Positions 1 through 7,587 of a stretch of DNA of 31,790 nucleotides are shown one piece after another. The notes beneath the pieces were generated by a model. That model saw only the letters and a program-made list of their open reading frames with translations, searched no databases and was not told the origin of the DNA. The stretch spans positions 1 to 31,790 of the forward strand of contig PFRJ01000032.1 of NCBI GenBank assembly GCA_002788515.1, given 5' to 3'. The first letter of the stretch is position 1. Every line of letters starts with the position of its first letter. This stretch comes from Nitrosopumilales archaeon CG_4_9_14_0_2_um_filter_34_16. Lineage in GTDB: Archaea > Thermoproteota > Nitrososphaeria > Nitrososphaerales > Nitrosopumilaceae. Both the position numbers and the translations under genes were made by a program.

Positions 1-129
1 TTTGACATGCATGGAATTGTAATCTTCATCAGAGTATACTGCAACTGTTTTAATTCCAAGTGCCTTACATGTTCGAATTACACGTAGGGCGATTTCTCCT
101 CGGTTAGCGATAAGTACTTTCTCAATCAT
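1..129 (-). CDS. accC: Biotin carboxylase subunit of acetyl/propionyl-CoA carboxylase (5' end only)
   Basis: Reading the minus strand from an ATG at 129 gives 43 residues that run off the window. They begin MIEKVLIANRGEIALRVIR, which is the hallmark N-terminus of biotin carboxylase (ATP-grasp enzyme carboxylating biotin with bicarbonate). The gene begins 6 nt after the stop of the carboxyltransferase gene on the same strand, so the two are co-transcribed. In ammonia-oxidising archaea this enzyme fixes bicarbonate onto acetyl-CoA and propionyl-CoA in the 3-hydroxypropionate/4-hydroxybutyrate cycle (known for the lineage; inferred here). The symbol could equally be pccA. The rest of the ATP-grasp domain lies outside the window. 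Confidence 0.9.
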   Translation of the reverse strand, partial: MIEKVLIANRGEIALRVIRTCKALGIKTVAVYSDEDYNSMHVK

Positions 130-135
130 TCTCAA

Positions 136-1683
136 TCACAAATTGATATTTCCGTGTTTTCTTGGAATTTGTTTTTCTCTTTTGTTTTCAAGCATTTCAA
201 GTGCTTTAATCAGCATGGGTCTTGTTTCAGCAGGATCAATTACATTATCAACAGTTCCATGAGATGCAGCAACATATGGATTTTCAAACTTTTCTGCAAA
301 TTCATCGATTAGTTGTTTCTTTAGTGCTTCAGGATCGTCTGCCTCACTGATATCCTTTCTATACATAATTTTTACAGCAGCTTCTCCACCTAAAACAGCG
401 CATCTTGCAGTTGGCCATGCATAATTAATATCAGTTCTAAGATTTTTACTTCCCATTGCAATGTATGCACCACCGTATGCTTTACCAATAACTAGGGTAA
501 TTCGTGGAACAGTAGCTTCACAATATGCATAAAGTAACTTACTACCATGTCTAATGATACCATTATGTTCTTGATTGGAACCTGGCATGTATCCAGGAGT
601 ATCAACTAATGTGATAATTGGGATGTTAAATGCATCACAAAATCTAATGAAACGCGCAGCCTTGTTTGATGAGTCAATATCAAGTGCGCCTGCAAGATGT
701 ATAGGTTGATTTGCAACAATTCCTACAACTTTACCATTCATTCTTCCATAACCAACTACAATGTTTGGTGCAAATAATTCGTGAACTTCAAAGAAAACAT
801 GATCATCTACAATAGAGTTTATGATTTCTTTCATGTCATATGGCTGCAATGGATTTTCGGGAATTATGTTGATCAGGTTATGATCCATTCTGTTTGGATC
901 ATCATCAGTGGTAATTTTTGGCGGTGCTTCAGTGTTGTTTTGTGGTAAATATGAGATTAGTTTTTTGATGTAATCCATGCATTCGTATTCATTTTGTGCC
1001 ACAAAATGTGCAACGCCGCTTTTTGAACCATGAGTCATTGCTCCACCAAGATCATCAAATGAAATTTCTTCACCTAGTACAGTCTTGACTACGTCAGGTC
1101 CTGTGACAAACATTGTTCCCACTTTATCCACCATAATTACAAAATCAGTCATTGCAGGAGAATATACAGAACCGCCAGCTGATGGTCCAATACTTGCAGT
1201 AATTTGTGGAATTACACCAGACGCCAATTGATTATGATAAAAAATATCTGCAAATCCATCAAGACTCATTATACCTTCTTGAATTCTAGCTCCACCAGAA
1301 TCCATAATACCAATTATAGGACAGCCAGTTTTTAATGCATGATCCATAAGTTTAGTAATCTTTTTGGCACCCATTTGACTAAGTGTTCCACCAAGTACAG
1401 TAAAGTCATAAGCAAATACAAAGATCTGTCTACCACTTACATTTCCATATCCACCAACTACACCATCAGTGAAAAACTTCTTTTTTTGCATATCATATTC
1501 ATGATAATGATGAGTCGTTAATGGATCAATTTCAGTAAAAGTACCTTCATCAAGCAAAAGATCAATTCTTTCGCGAGCAGTTAGTTTGCCTTTGTCATGT
1601 TGGGCCTTAATTCGATCTTGACCACCACCTTGTAATGCTGTGTTATTCTTTTTAGTATATCCTTCAATCTTGGCAGAATGCAT
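136..1683 (-). CDS. pccB: Acetyl/propionyl-CoA carboxylase, carboxyltransferase subunit
   Basis: The 515-residue product is the usual length for the fused two-domain carboxyltransferase (AccD5/PccB family) that moves CO2 from carboxybiotin to acetyl- or propionyl-CoA. Both crotonase-fold halves are visible: the N-terminal half has MDSGGARIQEG and the oxyanion-type loop GPSAGGSVYSPA, and the C-terminal half has VDTPGYMPG and GKAYGGAYIAMGSK. The N-terminal ARERIDLLLDEGTF is also typical. The ATG at 1683 lies about 30 nt downstream of a minus-strand TATA-like box near 1711-1718. It precedes the biotin carboxylase gene by 6 nt, so the pair forms a carboxylase operon; a biotin carrier protein gene is expected beyond the left edge. 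Expected role: carbon fixation in the 3HP/4HB cycle, in the cytoplasm. No residue looks abnormal. Confidence 0.95.
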   Translation of the reverse strand: MHSAKIEGYTKKNNTALQGGGQDRIKAQHDKGKLTARERIDLLLDEGTFTEIDPLTTHHYHEYDMQKKKFFTDGVVGGYGNVSGRQIFVFAYDFTVLGGTLSQMGAKKITKLMDHALKTGCPIIGIMDSGGARIQEGIMSLDGFADIFYHNQLASGVIPQITASIGPSAGGSVYSPAMTDFVIMVDKVGTMFVTGPDVVKTVLGEEISFDDLGGAMTHGSKSGVAHFVAQNEYECMDYIKKLISYLPQNNTEAPPKITTDDDPNRMDHNLINIIPENPLQPYDMKEIINSIVDDHVFFEVHELFAPNIVVGYGRMNGKVVGIVANQPIHLAGALDIDSSNKAARFIRFCDAFNIPIITLVDTPGYMPGSNQEHNGIIRHGSKLLYAYCEATVPRITLVIGKAYGGAYIAMGSKNLRTDINYAWPTARCAVLGGEAAVKIMYRKDISEADDPEALKKQLIDEFAEKFENPYVAASHGTVDNVIDPAETRPMLIKALEMLENKREKQIPRKHGNINL

Positions 1684-1710
1684 AACAGTAATCTATCGAC
1701 AATGTTTTCC

Positions 1711-1718
1711 TATATTAA
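1711..1718 (-). promoter_or_regulatory. TATA box of the carboxylase operon
   Basis: On the minus strand the run AATTAATATAGG ends about 28 nt before the pccB ATG at 1683. This spacing implies a very short leader, as in other genes of the window. Prediction from position and composition only. Confidence 0.45.
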
Positions 1719-1785
1719 TTTAGTTTGAAAATATTAGCATGTAAGATTTTTATTAAAATTCAGGAATAGTTGTTATTTCATAATT

Positions 1786-2097
1786 TCAAGAGTTAAGAAT
1801 TGGAAATTTTTTATTAGTTGATTTTTGATAGGAACTAAAAGCATCTTTTTCCTCACTACATTTCTTACAAATACAGAATTGAGACACATTTTGGATATCA
1901 CAGTTTTCTTGATATTCACATTGAGAACAACCAACTGATGCACCGCACACGATACATTGCAGTTCGTTTATTTCAGCGCATTTTTCATGTTTTACGCCTA
2001 ATCCTTTTGCCCACAGACCAATTTCATTAATTTGTATTTTTTCATTACAAACAATACATGTACCAGGAAATTTCATTGGTATTTTTCTCCAACTCAT
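1786..2097 (-). CDS. Cysteine-rich zinc-binding protein co-transcribed with rfcL
   Basis: A 103-residue protein with 11 cysteines. The N-terminal part has CIVC (14-17) and later HEKC (37-40), a CxxC...HxxC treble-clef-like zinc site around a GLWAKGLGVKH stretch. The second half is a dense cluster: CIVC (48-51), CSQC (57-60), C66 and CICKKC (75-80), enough for at least one more metal site. The start codon overlaps the rfcL stop as ATGA (2094-2097), so it is translationally coupled to the clamp loader gene. I do not recognise a named family; the first half resembles small zinc modules attached to DNA-repair or replication proteins. A role beside the clamp loader or in nucleic-acid binding is inference from position. 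Another possibility is an Fe-S protein. Confidence 0.75.
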   Translation of the reverse strand: MSWRKIPMKFPGTCIVCNEKIQINEIGLWAKGLGVKHEKCAEINELQCIVCGASVGCSQCEYQENCDIQNVSQFCICKKCSEEKDAFSSYQKSTNKKFPILNS

Positions 2098-3251
2098 TGT
2101 AGTAGATCCATCTCCTTTTCAATGATATCTCCAAAAGTTTCTTCTAGATCTAGCTCAAGAGTTTTATTTTTCATACAAAATAAAACAAAAGGCAAACAAA
2201 TAGTTACAAATGCACTTGAAGACAAGTGTAATTTTTTTGCCATAACTGATGATAAAGATTTTATTTTTGCACCGTCCCAACGGATTCTATTAAGTAAGGG
2301 CCAAGAAAGATTGTATTGAGCATATCTTATTCTATCATCATTTTGATATAATTTGATTAAAATGTCATTAAGATAACGTAGTAATCTCCAATTTTGAGTT
2401 TTCATTATTCTCCCAAAAAGCATATCTGCATTTGACATTATTTCTAAACATTTTGCAAGTGTGATAACATCTAATTCACTAGTTATGACACTAGAGTAAA
2501 ACGCATTAATTTTTTCTCTAGGATCAATTTGCATAGAATACAAAACAATTCTAGCCTCTTCAATTGATTTTGCTTTAAAGAAAGCATTTACTCCATCTTC
2601 AACATTTATGTTTTCAAAGGATTGTTCAGTAGGAGGATTAAATCCACTAACTAAAGATTGTGTAAGGTTGATCATTGAACGTATGTCTCCTCTTGATTTA
2701 TCAATGACTTTGATCATAGAACCTGGACTTAATGCAGCGCTTTGTTTTTTCAAAATATTTTCTAGATAAACTCGTAACAATCTAGGAGGTATTCTTTTGA
2801 AATAGATTGTTGTTACTACTTTTTTCATGCTTTTCATTTTATCAGAGGTGTCACTATTAGCTGCTAAAACAATTGGAACTGTCGGTTCTTTTAAAATATC
2901 AATAAGAGCAGAAGCGCCACCGTAGTCACCACGACCGTGAATTCCATCTACTTCATCAACAAAAATCATAGGAGTTCCTAATACGCTCACATTTCCTAAA
3001 ACAGGCATAAGAATTTCATTAATTCTGGATTTACTTCTAACATCACTTGCGTTAAGTCCAATCATATCATATCCAAATTGTTTTGATACGAGGTAAGCCA
3101 TCGTAGTTTTTCCAATTCCAGGGGGACCAACTAAAAGTAATGGTTTAGTGCCTTTTTTCCATTTTGCAAACCATTCCATAATTGCTGCACGTGCTTCCTC
3201 ATTTCCCACCATATCAGAAATAATCTGAGGTCGGTATTTTTCAGACCACAT
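2094..3251 (-). CDS. rfcL: Replication factor C large subunit
   Basis: Clamp-loader large subunit that, with four RfcS subunits, loads the PCNA ring on primed DNA. Numbering from a GTG at 3263, the protein has MWSEKYRP at 5-12 (RFC box II), Walker A GPPGIGKTT at 46-54, NASD at 71-74, Walker B DEVD at 103-106 and a sensor-2 region with SRGDIRSMIN. The arginine-finger SRC motif is absent, as expected for the large subunit. I chose the ATG at 3251, since the family normally begins MW[ST]EKYRP; the alternative GTG at 3263 would give a GTGA overlap with the preceding gene. At about 385 residues it is shorter than many archaeal RfcL proteins, and the C-terminus ends without an obvious QxxLxxFF PCNA-binding box. 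It sits in an operon between a 376-aa unknown and a zinc protein. Confidence 0.93.
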   Translation of the reverse strand: MWSEKYRPQIISDMVGNEEARAAIMEWFAKWKKGTKPLLLVGPPGIGKTTMAYLVSKQFGYDMIGLNASDVRSKSRINEILMPVLGNVSVLGTPMIFVDEVDGIHGRGDYGGASALIDILKEPTVPIVLAANSDTSDKMKSMKKVVTTIYFKRIPPRLLRVYLENILKKQSAALSPGSMIKVIDKSRGDIRSMINLTQSLVSGFNPPTEQSFENINVEDGVNAFFKAKSIEEARIVLYSMQIDPREKINAFYSSVITSELDVITLAKCLEIMSNADMLFGRIMKTQNWRLLRYLNDILIKLYQNDDRIRYAQYNLSWPLLNRIRWDGAKIKSLSSVMAKKLHLSSSAFVTICLPFVLFCMKNKTLELDLEETFGDIIEKEMDLLQ

Positions 3252-3259
3252 CAATGCAA

Positions 3260-4390
3260 TCACTTTGGAAGTTTAGATGTAAACTCAGACCATTTATTGG
3301 CTTTTTGTAATTTATTGTACCAATACTGATTATAATGTTCAACAGTTAAAAATAAAAATTCTAAAAATTCTTTGTGAGAGAATTCATAAGGCAATAAATC
3401 AAGTGTGAGTCGAGCATCTTGTAAATACAGATTACTTTTTTCTATAGTTATCTCAAATCCTTTTTTGACATCGTTTGCTAATAAGGAGTAATAAAGTGGC
3501 CAAGAGGGAATCTTTACAAATCCATTTTTGATCGAATCTTCAATTTCATTTCCACATCCAACACCTTCTGCTGCTCTTGCCATACCCAAATAGAAAATTT
3601 CAGCCAGAGGTCTTTCTGCTAAAGCCATGTTTCTACCAGCAGTTCCCATAACTGCGCGGTATTTTTTGTAAGAGAGTGTCATCTCTTCTTCTGTGATTTG
3701 TGTAGGTTTTGATTTTAATTTCTCATCCAAATATTGACCGACTCTAGCATCTTTAAATCCCTCTTCAAATTCTTTTAGAACTTGTTCTCCACCTTTAGAA
3801 ATCTTGTCTCTAGCTAATTTCAAGATGTATGGATTCATTAATTTATAATCATCAAGAAATTCTAAATCTTCGTCTTTGTCGACAATTCTATCCATTGGTT
3901 CACTAAGATCAATTGCAAGAATATGGCCTTCAACAATGTCTTGTTTTAATTGAGGATCATTTCTTCCCGAATATTCTGCTGCAGCATCAAATAACCCATT
4001 AAAAACTGGAAAAGTCATTTTGACAAAATTTGAATTTAAAATTCGATTTACTCTATCCTGCATTACTTCGAGACTTTCTAGTTTTGATTTTATAGGCTCG
4101 ATTTCAGATGCATTTAATATAATTTCAGTCGAACCTACCTCGTCACCAAATGCTTGTTGAGTAGAATTTGGATTGGTATCAGATTTTATTTCATGTAATA
4201 GTCCTTGTGCAAATCTTTGTGCAAAGTTTGGAAATTCATTTTCTGTTTCTTCTTTGTATTTGTTAAATAATTTGTAACCTTTTGATTTGAATAATGCTTG
4301 TTTCATTATTTGTTTCCCAGGTTTTGTGCTCATCAAAGCTTCTTTACTTACAACAGATTGATCCTTACCACTCACAAATGTTAAGCTCAT
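3260..4390 (-). CDS. Conserved-looking hypothetical protein upstream of rfcL
   Basis: A 376-residue soluble, charged protein with no signal peptide or membrane segment. I do not recognise a family. It starts MSLTFVSGKDQSVVSKEALM, has an acidic middle and a largely helical appearance, with a C-terminal region rich in aromatic residues (EFLFLTVEHYNQYWYNKL). It is the first gene of the minus-strand operon: its TGA at 3260-3262 lies within or just before the rfcL start, so the two are likely to be coupled. The ATG at 4390 is preceded by an AT-rich run (TTTTAAAGC on the minus strand near 4404-4414). Its placement ahead of the clamp loader suggests a replication-related or lineage-specific role, but this is only positional inference. 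Confidence 0.8.
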   Translation of the reverse strand: MSLTFVSGKDQSVVSKEALMSTKPGKQIMKQALFKSKGYKLFNKYKEETENEFPNFAQRFAQGLLHEIKSDTNPNSTQQAFGDEVGSTEIILNASEIEPIKSKLESLEVMQDRVNRILNSNFVKMTFPVFNGLFDAAAEYSGRNDPQLKQDIVEGHILAIDLSEPMDRIVDKDEDLEFLDDYKLMNPYILKLARDKISKGGEQVLKEFEEGFKDARVGQYLDEKLKSKPTQITEEEMTLSYKKYRAVMGTAGRNMALAERPLAEIFYLGMARAAEGVGCGNEIEDSIKNGFVKIPSWPLYYSLLANDVKKGFEITIEKSNLYLQDARLTLDLLPYEFSHKEFLEFLFLTVEHYNQYWYNKLQKANKWSEFTSKLPK

Positions 4391-4428
4391 TTGTTGTTAT
4401 TTATGCTTTAAAACAAATCCTTTCTTCA

Positions 4429-4437
4429 CTTAAATTA
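4429..4437 (+). promoter_or_regulatory. TATA box for the IMPase-family gene
   Basis: CTTAAATTA is centred 25 nt before the ATG at 4458, the spacing of a leaderless archaeal transcript. Confidence 0.5.
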
Positions 4438-4457
4438 CGAAAGGCCAAATTAGCATC

Positions 4458-5258
4458 ATGGAAGTAATAGAAATTCTTCGTGAAGCTTCAAATCGAATTT
4501 ATGAAAACGTAAAAGATCTTGCAGGAACAGAAAGTGCTGCAGGAGATTTTGGTATTGGTGCAGGAGGAGATATTTCAAGGAACATAGACATTATTGCTGA
4601 AAAAACTGTTTTGGATTATCTAAGAGAAATAAATTTTGAATGTGTTGTGTTAGGTGAGGAGTGTGGTCGTGTAGAATTATCAAATAACCCAAAAGGATTC
4701 ATCATCATGGATGCAATTGACGGTTCTGCCAATGCTGTAAGAGGAGTTCCTTTTTTCTGTAGCTCTTTGGCATTTGCTGTGGAAAATAAACTTAGTTCAG
4801 TTACAGACGGTGTAATTACAAATCTAGCAAATGGTGAAATGTATTGGGCTTCAAAAGACAGAGGCTCTTTTTTTAATAACAAGCAAATCAAAGTCCACAG
4901 CAAAGATCCAATTTACAAGATTATCGGAATTAACACATCTGGTGCATCAGCAGATCTTATGCAACGATTATACCCAATATTTGAAAAATACAATCATATC
5001 AGACATTTTGGTGCTAATGCTCTGGAAATGGCATTATTTGCAAGAGGATTAATAGATATTTTTATCGATTTGAGAAATAAAATAAGAATTCAAGATATTG
5101 CTGCAGGTTATCTAATTGTGAAAGAATCTGGAGGAATACTATTAGATGCAGATTTGAAACCACTTGATGCAGATCTAAGTTATGAGACAAGAATTTCTTT
5201 TGTTGCAGCTGCAAATCAAGAAATTCTTGATGAAATAATGTCACAAATTGACAAATAG
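4458..5258 (+). CDS. Inositol monophosphatase / fructose-1,6-bisphosphatase family phosphatase
   Basis: A 266-residue metal-dependent sugar-phosphatase fold protein. The metal-binding motifs are clear: GEECG (66-70), DAIDGSANAVRG (85-96, equivalent to the family DPxDGTxN) and RIQDIAAGYLIVKESGG (from 210, with the distal aspartate D213). Members of this superfamily in archaea hydrolyse myo-inositol-1-phosphate, fructose-1,6-bisphosphate or both, using Mg2+; the exact substrate cannot be read here. The canonical Pro-X and Thr of DPxDGT are replaced by Ala-Ile and Ser, a variation seen in archaeal members. It is transcribed divergently from the rfcL operon with its own TATA box and is not in an operon. 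The product would be cytoplasmic and could serve gluconeogenesis or inositol-lipid synthesis. Confidence 0.88.
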   Translation: MEVIEILREASNRIYENVKDLAGTESAAGDFGIGAGGDISRNIDIIAEKTVLDYLREINFECVVLGEECGRVELSNNPKGFIIMDAIDGSANAVRGVPFFCSSLAFAVENKLSSVTDGVITNLANGEMYWASKDRGSFFNNKQIKVHSKDPIYKIIGINTSGASADLMQRLYPIFEKYNHIRHFGANALEMALFARGLIDIFIDLRNKIRIQDIAAGYLIVKESGGILLDADLKPLDADLSYETRISFVAAANQEILDEIMSQIDK

Positions 5259-5352
5259 ATCAATTATACAATAGACTGATTCGTTGTGATTAATTTTGAG
5301 ATTATTTGATAATTCTTAACAATAATCAAAACAAATTAACAAACCATAACAG

Positions 5353-5363
5353 AAATATATTTA
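5353..5363 (+). promoter_or_regulatory. TATA box of the first flavoprotein reductase gene
   Basis: An AAATATATTTA element is centred about 30 nt before the ATG at 5390. The paralogous gene at 16627 has a near-identical element (AATATATTTA) at the same relative place, which supports both. Confidence 0.6.
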
Positions 5364-5389
5364 TCTCAAGTCGCAAAAAATCATTTCAT

Positions 5390-6232
5390 ATGGTAACTGA
5401 GATGAAATCTAAAGTAACCTATATGGAGTTACTGAAAGAAGATCTTGTAATCATACGACTGGTACCAGAAAATGGAATGCCACATTATAAGACAGGTCAA
5501 TTTTTAACAATTGGGCTTCCAATACCATCGGAAAAAAAAATTGTTAGAAGAGCATATTCGATAGCATCACATCCTGAGAATCGAGATTATTTTGAATTTG
5601 TAATCAGATGGGTAAGAAAACCACTACCTGGTAGAGTAACTACTGAATTATTTTATGCAAGTGTTGGAGATACAGTATATCTTGGAGAACCAACAGGTGC
5701 AGCATTACAAATTAGCAATAAACTACCAAATGGACAAAAAGACAACCGAAGAGTAATTTGTGTAGGCGGCGGTACAGGATTAGCACCATTTATTGCATTT
5801 GCAAAACATTTCCATGATACTAATGATAAACGCGAGGTTGTAATTCTACATGGTGCAAGCTATGTTGATGAATTAAGCTACAAACGTCTCTTAACAGATT
5901 TTGAAAATGAAAGTGAAAAAAGAGGCAGGGATCAATGGAATTTTAGATACAGGGCAGCAATCAGCAGGCCAAAAGAATACTTCAATAGATCATGGAATGG
6001 TCATGTGGGAAGAGTTGAATCATTTTTTACCCCTGATAAAAAAACAGGATTGTCGCCAGTAGAAGAAATGGTAGGAGAGAAGATAACTCCGGAAAACACA
6101 ATCATCTACATTTGCGGATATCAAGGAACAATAGATGGAGTGATTGAGTATCTGGGTCCAAAAGGATTTGTCACAGAACATGAAAAAAAATCAGATGGAA
6201 GCTTTGCAATAAAGTATGAATCATACGGATAA
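5390..6232 (+). CDS. Ferredoxin/flavodoxin-NADP+ reductase-like FAD protein, copy 1
   Basis: A 280-residue flavoprotein of the ferredoxin-NADP reductase superfamily. From the ATG at 5390 it has the FAD-binding RRAYSIASHP (53-62, the RxYS motif), a second FAD-phosphate part KPLPGRVTTELF, the nucleotide-binding GGGTGLAPF (126-134) and a C-terminal CGYQGTIDGV equivalent to the CGPxxM motif. There is no 2Fe-2S domain, so electrons must come from or go to a separate ferredoxin or flavodoxin. A TTG 84 nt upstream is in frame, but the paralogue at 16627 starts at the equivalent of 5390 and the TATA box lies between, so 5390 is preferred. It ends in the same YESYG as the paralogue. It appears to be a single-gene transcript. 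Confidence 0.9.
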   Translation: MVTEMKSKVTYMELLKEDLVIIRLVPENGMPHYKTGQFLTIGLPIPSEKKIVRRAYSIASHPENRDYFEFVIRWVRKPLPGRVTTELFYASVGDTVYLGEPTGAALQISNKLPNGQKDNRRVICVGGGTGLAPFIAFAKHFHDTNDKREVVILHGASYVDELSYKRLLTDFENESEKRGRDQWNFRYRAAISRPKEYFNRSWNGHVGRVESFFTPDKKTGLSPVEEMVGEKITPENTIIYICGYQGTIDGVIEYLGPKGFVTEHEKKSDGSFAIKYESYG

Positions 6233-6296
6233 AAGAATTTTATAAATTATTAGCAACATCTGTTTTTGATCAATACGAAGGATTGTAGATGGTGGA

Positions 6297-6306
6297 TTTT
6301 TATATT
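6297..6306 (+). promoter_or_regulatory. TATA box of the DUF1059 gene
   Basis: TTTTTATATT is centred 24 nt before the ATG at 6326. This rules in 6326 as the start rather than the in-frame TTG at 6266, which lies upstream of the box. Confidence 0.55.
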
Positions 6307-6325
6307 CAGAGTATTTTACAAAATC

Positions 6326-6493
6326 ATGGCAAAACTCAAGTGTATTGATTATGGATTTGAGTGTGATTTTGTAGCAGAGGGTGAAATGGAATCTGTTATT
6401 GAGAATTTTAGAAATCACACTGATGAAGAGCATGGAATAGACTATTCTAAAGAAGCCATCATGCAATTTCTTTTAAGAAAACAAGGATTATAG
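6326..6493 (+). CDS. Small DUF1059 family protein
   Basis: A 55-residue protein starting MAKLKCIDYGFECDF. The order Cys-x-Asp-x-Gly-x-x-Cys-x-Phe followed by a short helix with NHTDEEHG matches the DUF1059 pattern (CxDxGxDCxF ... Hxxx-HG). The two cysteines and the histidine pair could bind metal, but the function of the family is unknown. It has its own TATA box and a leaderless start at 6326. It converges on the HemA-like gene, leaving 5 bases between the two stop codons. Confidence 0.8.
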   Translation: MAKLKCIDYGFECDFVAEGEMESVIENFRNHTDEEHGIDYSKEAIMQFLLRKQGL

Positions 6494-6498
6494 TAAAA

Positions 6499-7584
6499 TT
6501 AAGCATCTAATCGTTTCATTCTAGCAGACAAAACAGGTAGTTCTTTTTCAATAATTTTTTCCACTGCAGGAACAATTCCAATTCTGGATCTCACACTTTC
6601 ATCAAATATTTCTGCAATCTGATCCCTAAACAATAGTTTGATTCCAGGAAGCGCAGTGATTCCTTCATCAACAGTTCTAGGATCAGATAAATCCAAAATC
6701 AATGTGCCTTTTTTCTTTTCTTCCATCACTAGTCTAATTCTATCATACGTGATTAAGAAATAATCAGAAGTAGTAGCCACAAAAATTATATCATATTTGT
6801 CAAATCCTGCTAAAACATCATTAAAGTCTACAGGATTTCCGCCAAGGATTGTTGTAAAACCAGTAGCCCGAGTCAAAGTTCTACTTGTTACATCAAATAA
6901 AATTCCTTTCGTGCTTAGGGTTTTTGCAAGCATGGCAGCAGACTCGCCAGTACCAATTATCAATACTTTCTTCTTAGAATCAAGTCCTGCCTTTTCATCA
7001 ACGAGTTTTACGGCCACATCACCCAATGAGACAACATCTTTTGCTATTCCTGTAGTATCTCGCATACGAGCAGCAAGTCGAATTACACTTTCAAACAATT
7101 TATTGAGAATGTTACCAGATACGCCTGCACTCTTTGCATCTGCCAACGCTTTAACAATATCATTAAAAACGCTTTGCCATCCAACAACTAGAGAGTCCAA
7201 TCCTGATGCTAATCGTAAAAGATGCAAGTAGACATCATCGCCTTTGTATACTTCCAGCGTTTGATCAAAATGATCAATATCGATTTGTTCTAATGATGAC
7301 AAAGATACCCAAGTATCTTTTATTTTATTTAACACAAGTGTTTTACCTTCTGCTCTTCTAGCATCAGGAGAGTCATCAATTTCCACATTACTTACTGTAA
7401 AAATTTCAACCCTAGTTGCTGTTTGAATAATTATACATTCATCAACACCGGGAATTTTTTTAAATTCTGCACATGCAGCTGCAACATCTTTGAAAGAAAA
7501 CTTTGATATTGTATGTATTGGAACATTTTTGAAAGTAACTCTTGCATTCATCACATCAAAACTTACTTGACCCAACTCATTCAC
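6499..7584 (-). CDS. Glutamyl-tRNA reductase homologue lacking the catalytic cysteine
   Basis: 361 residues with the three-domain GluTR (HemA) layout: N-terminal catalytic-type domain, NADPH domain with GTGES (211-215) and a C-terminal helical part. The linker LHLLRLASGLDSLVVG (120-135) is nearly the family consensus and keeps a histidine (H121). However, the family active site TCNRxE reads TATRVE here: residue 56 is Ala (GCA at 7417-7419) where GluTR has its nucleophilic Cys. The GExQ motif is also changed, to GWQS (135-138). The C-terminal dimerisation region looks short. The start is a GTG at 7584, 3 nt after the stop of the upstream gene; an internal ATG (M12) at 7551 is an alternative. 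It cannot use the normal thioester mechanism, so it may be a regulatory or repurposed paralogue; that is inference. Confidence 0.85.
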   Translation of the reverse strand: MNELGQVSFDVMNARVTFKNVPIHTISKFSFKDVAAACAEFKKIPGVDECIIIQTATRVEIFTVSNVEIDDSPDARRAEGKTLVLNKIKDTWVSLSSLEQIDIDHFDQTLEVYKGDDVYLHLLRLASGLDSLVVGWQSVFNDIVKALADAKSAGVSGNILNKLFESVIRLAARMRDTTGIAKDVVSLGDVAVKLVDEKAGLDSKKKVLIIGTGESAAMLAKTLSTKGILFDVTSRTLTRATGFTTILGGNPVDFNDVLAGFDKYDIIFVATTSDYFLITYDRIRLVMEEKKKGTLILDLSDPRTVDEGITALPGIKLLFRDQIAEIFDESVRSRIGIVPAVEKIIEKELPVLSARMKRLDA

Positions 7585-7587
7585 CTA

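Noticed and set aside
5306..5389. TTG-initiated N-terminal extension of the flavoprotein reductase
   Set aside because: It would span the TATA box at 5353-5363, is low complexity, and is not present in the paralogue, which starts at the equivalent of 5390.
6266..6325. N-terminal extension of the DUF1059 protein
   Set aside because: It lies upstream of the promoter element at 6297-6306 and is not part of the family domain.
6499..7584. HemA-like gene as a pseudogene
   Set aside because: The frame is intact over 361 codons, the fold motifs are preserved, and replacing a Cys codon with GCA needs more than one base change, so the loss of cysteine looks selected or tolerated rather than decay.
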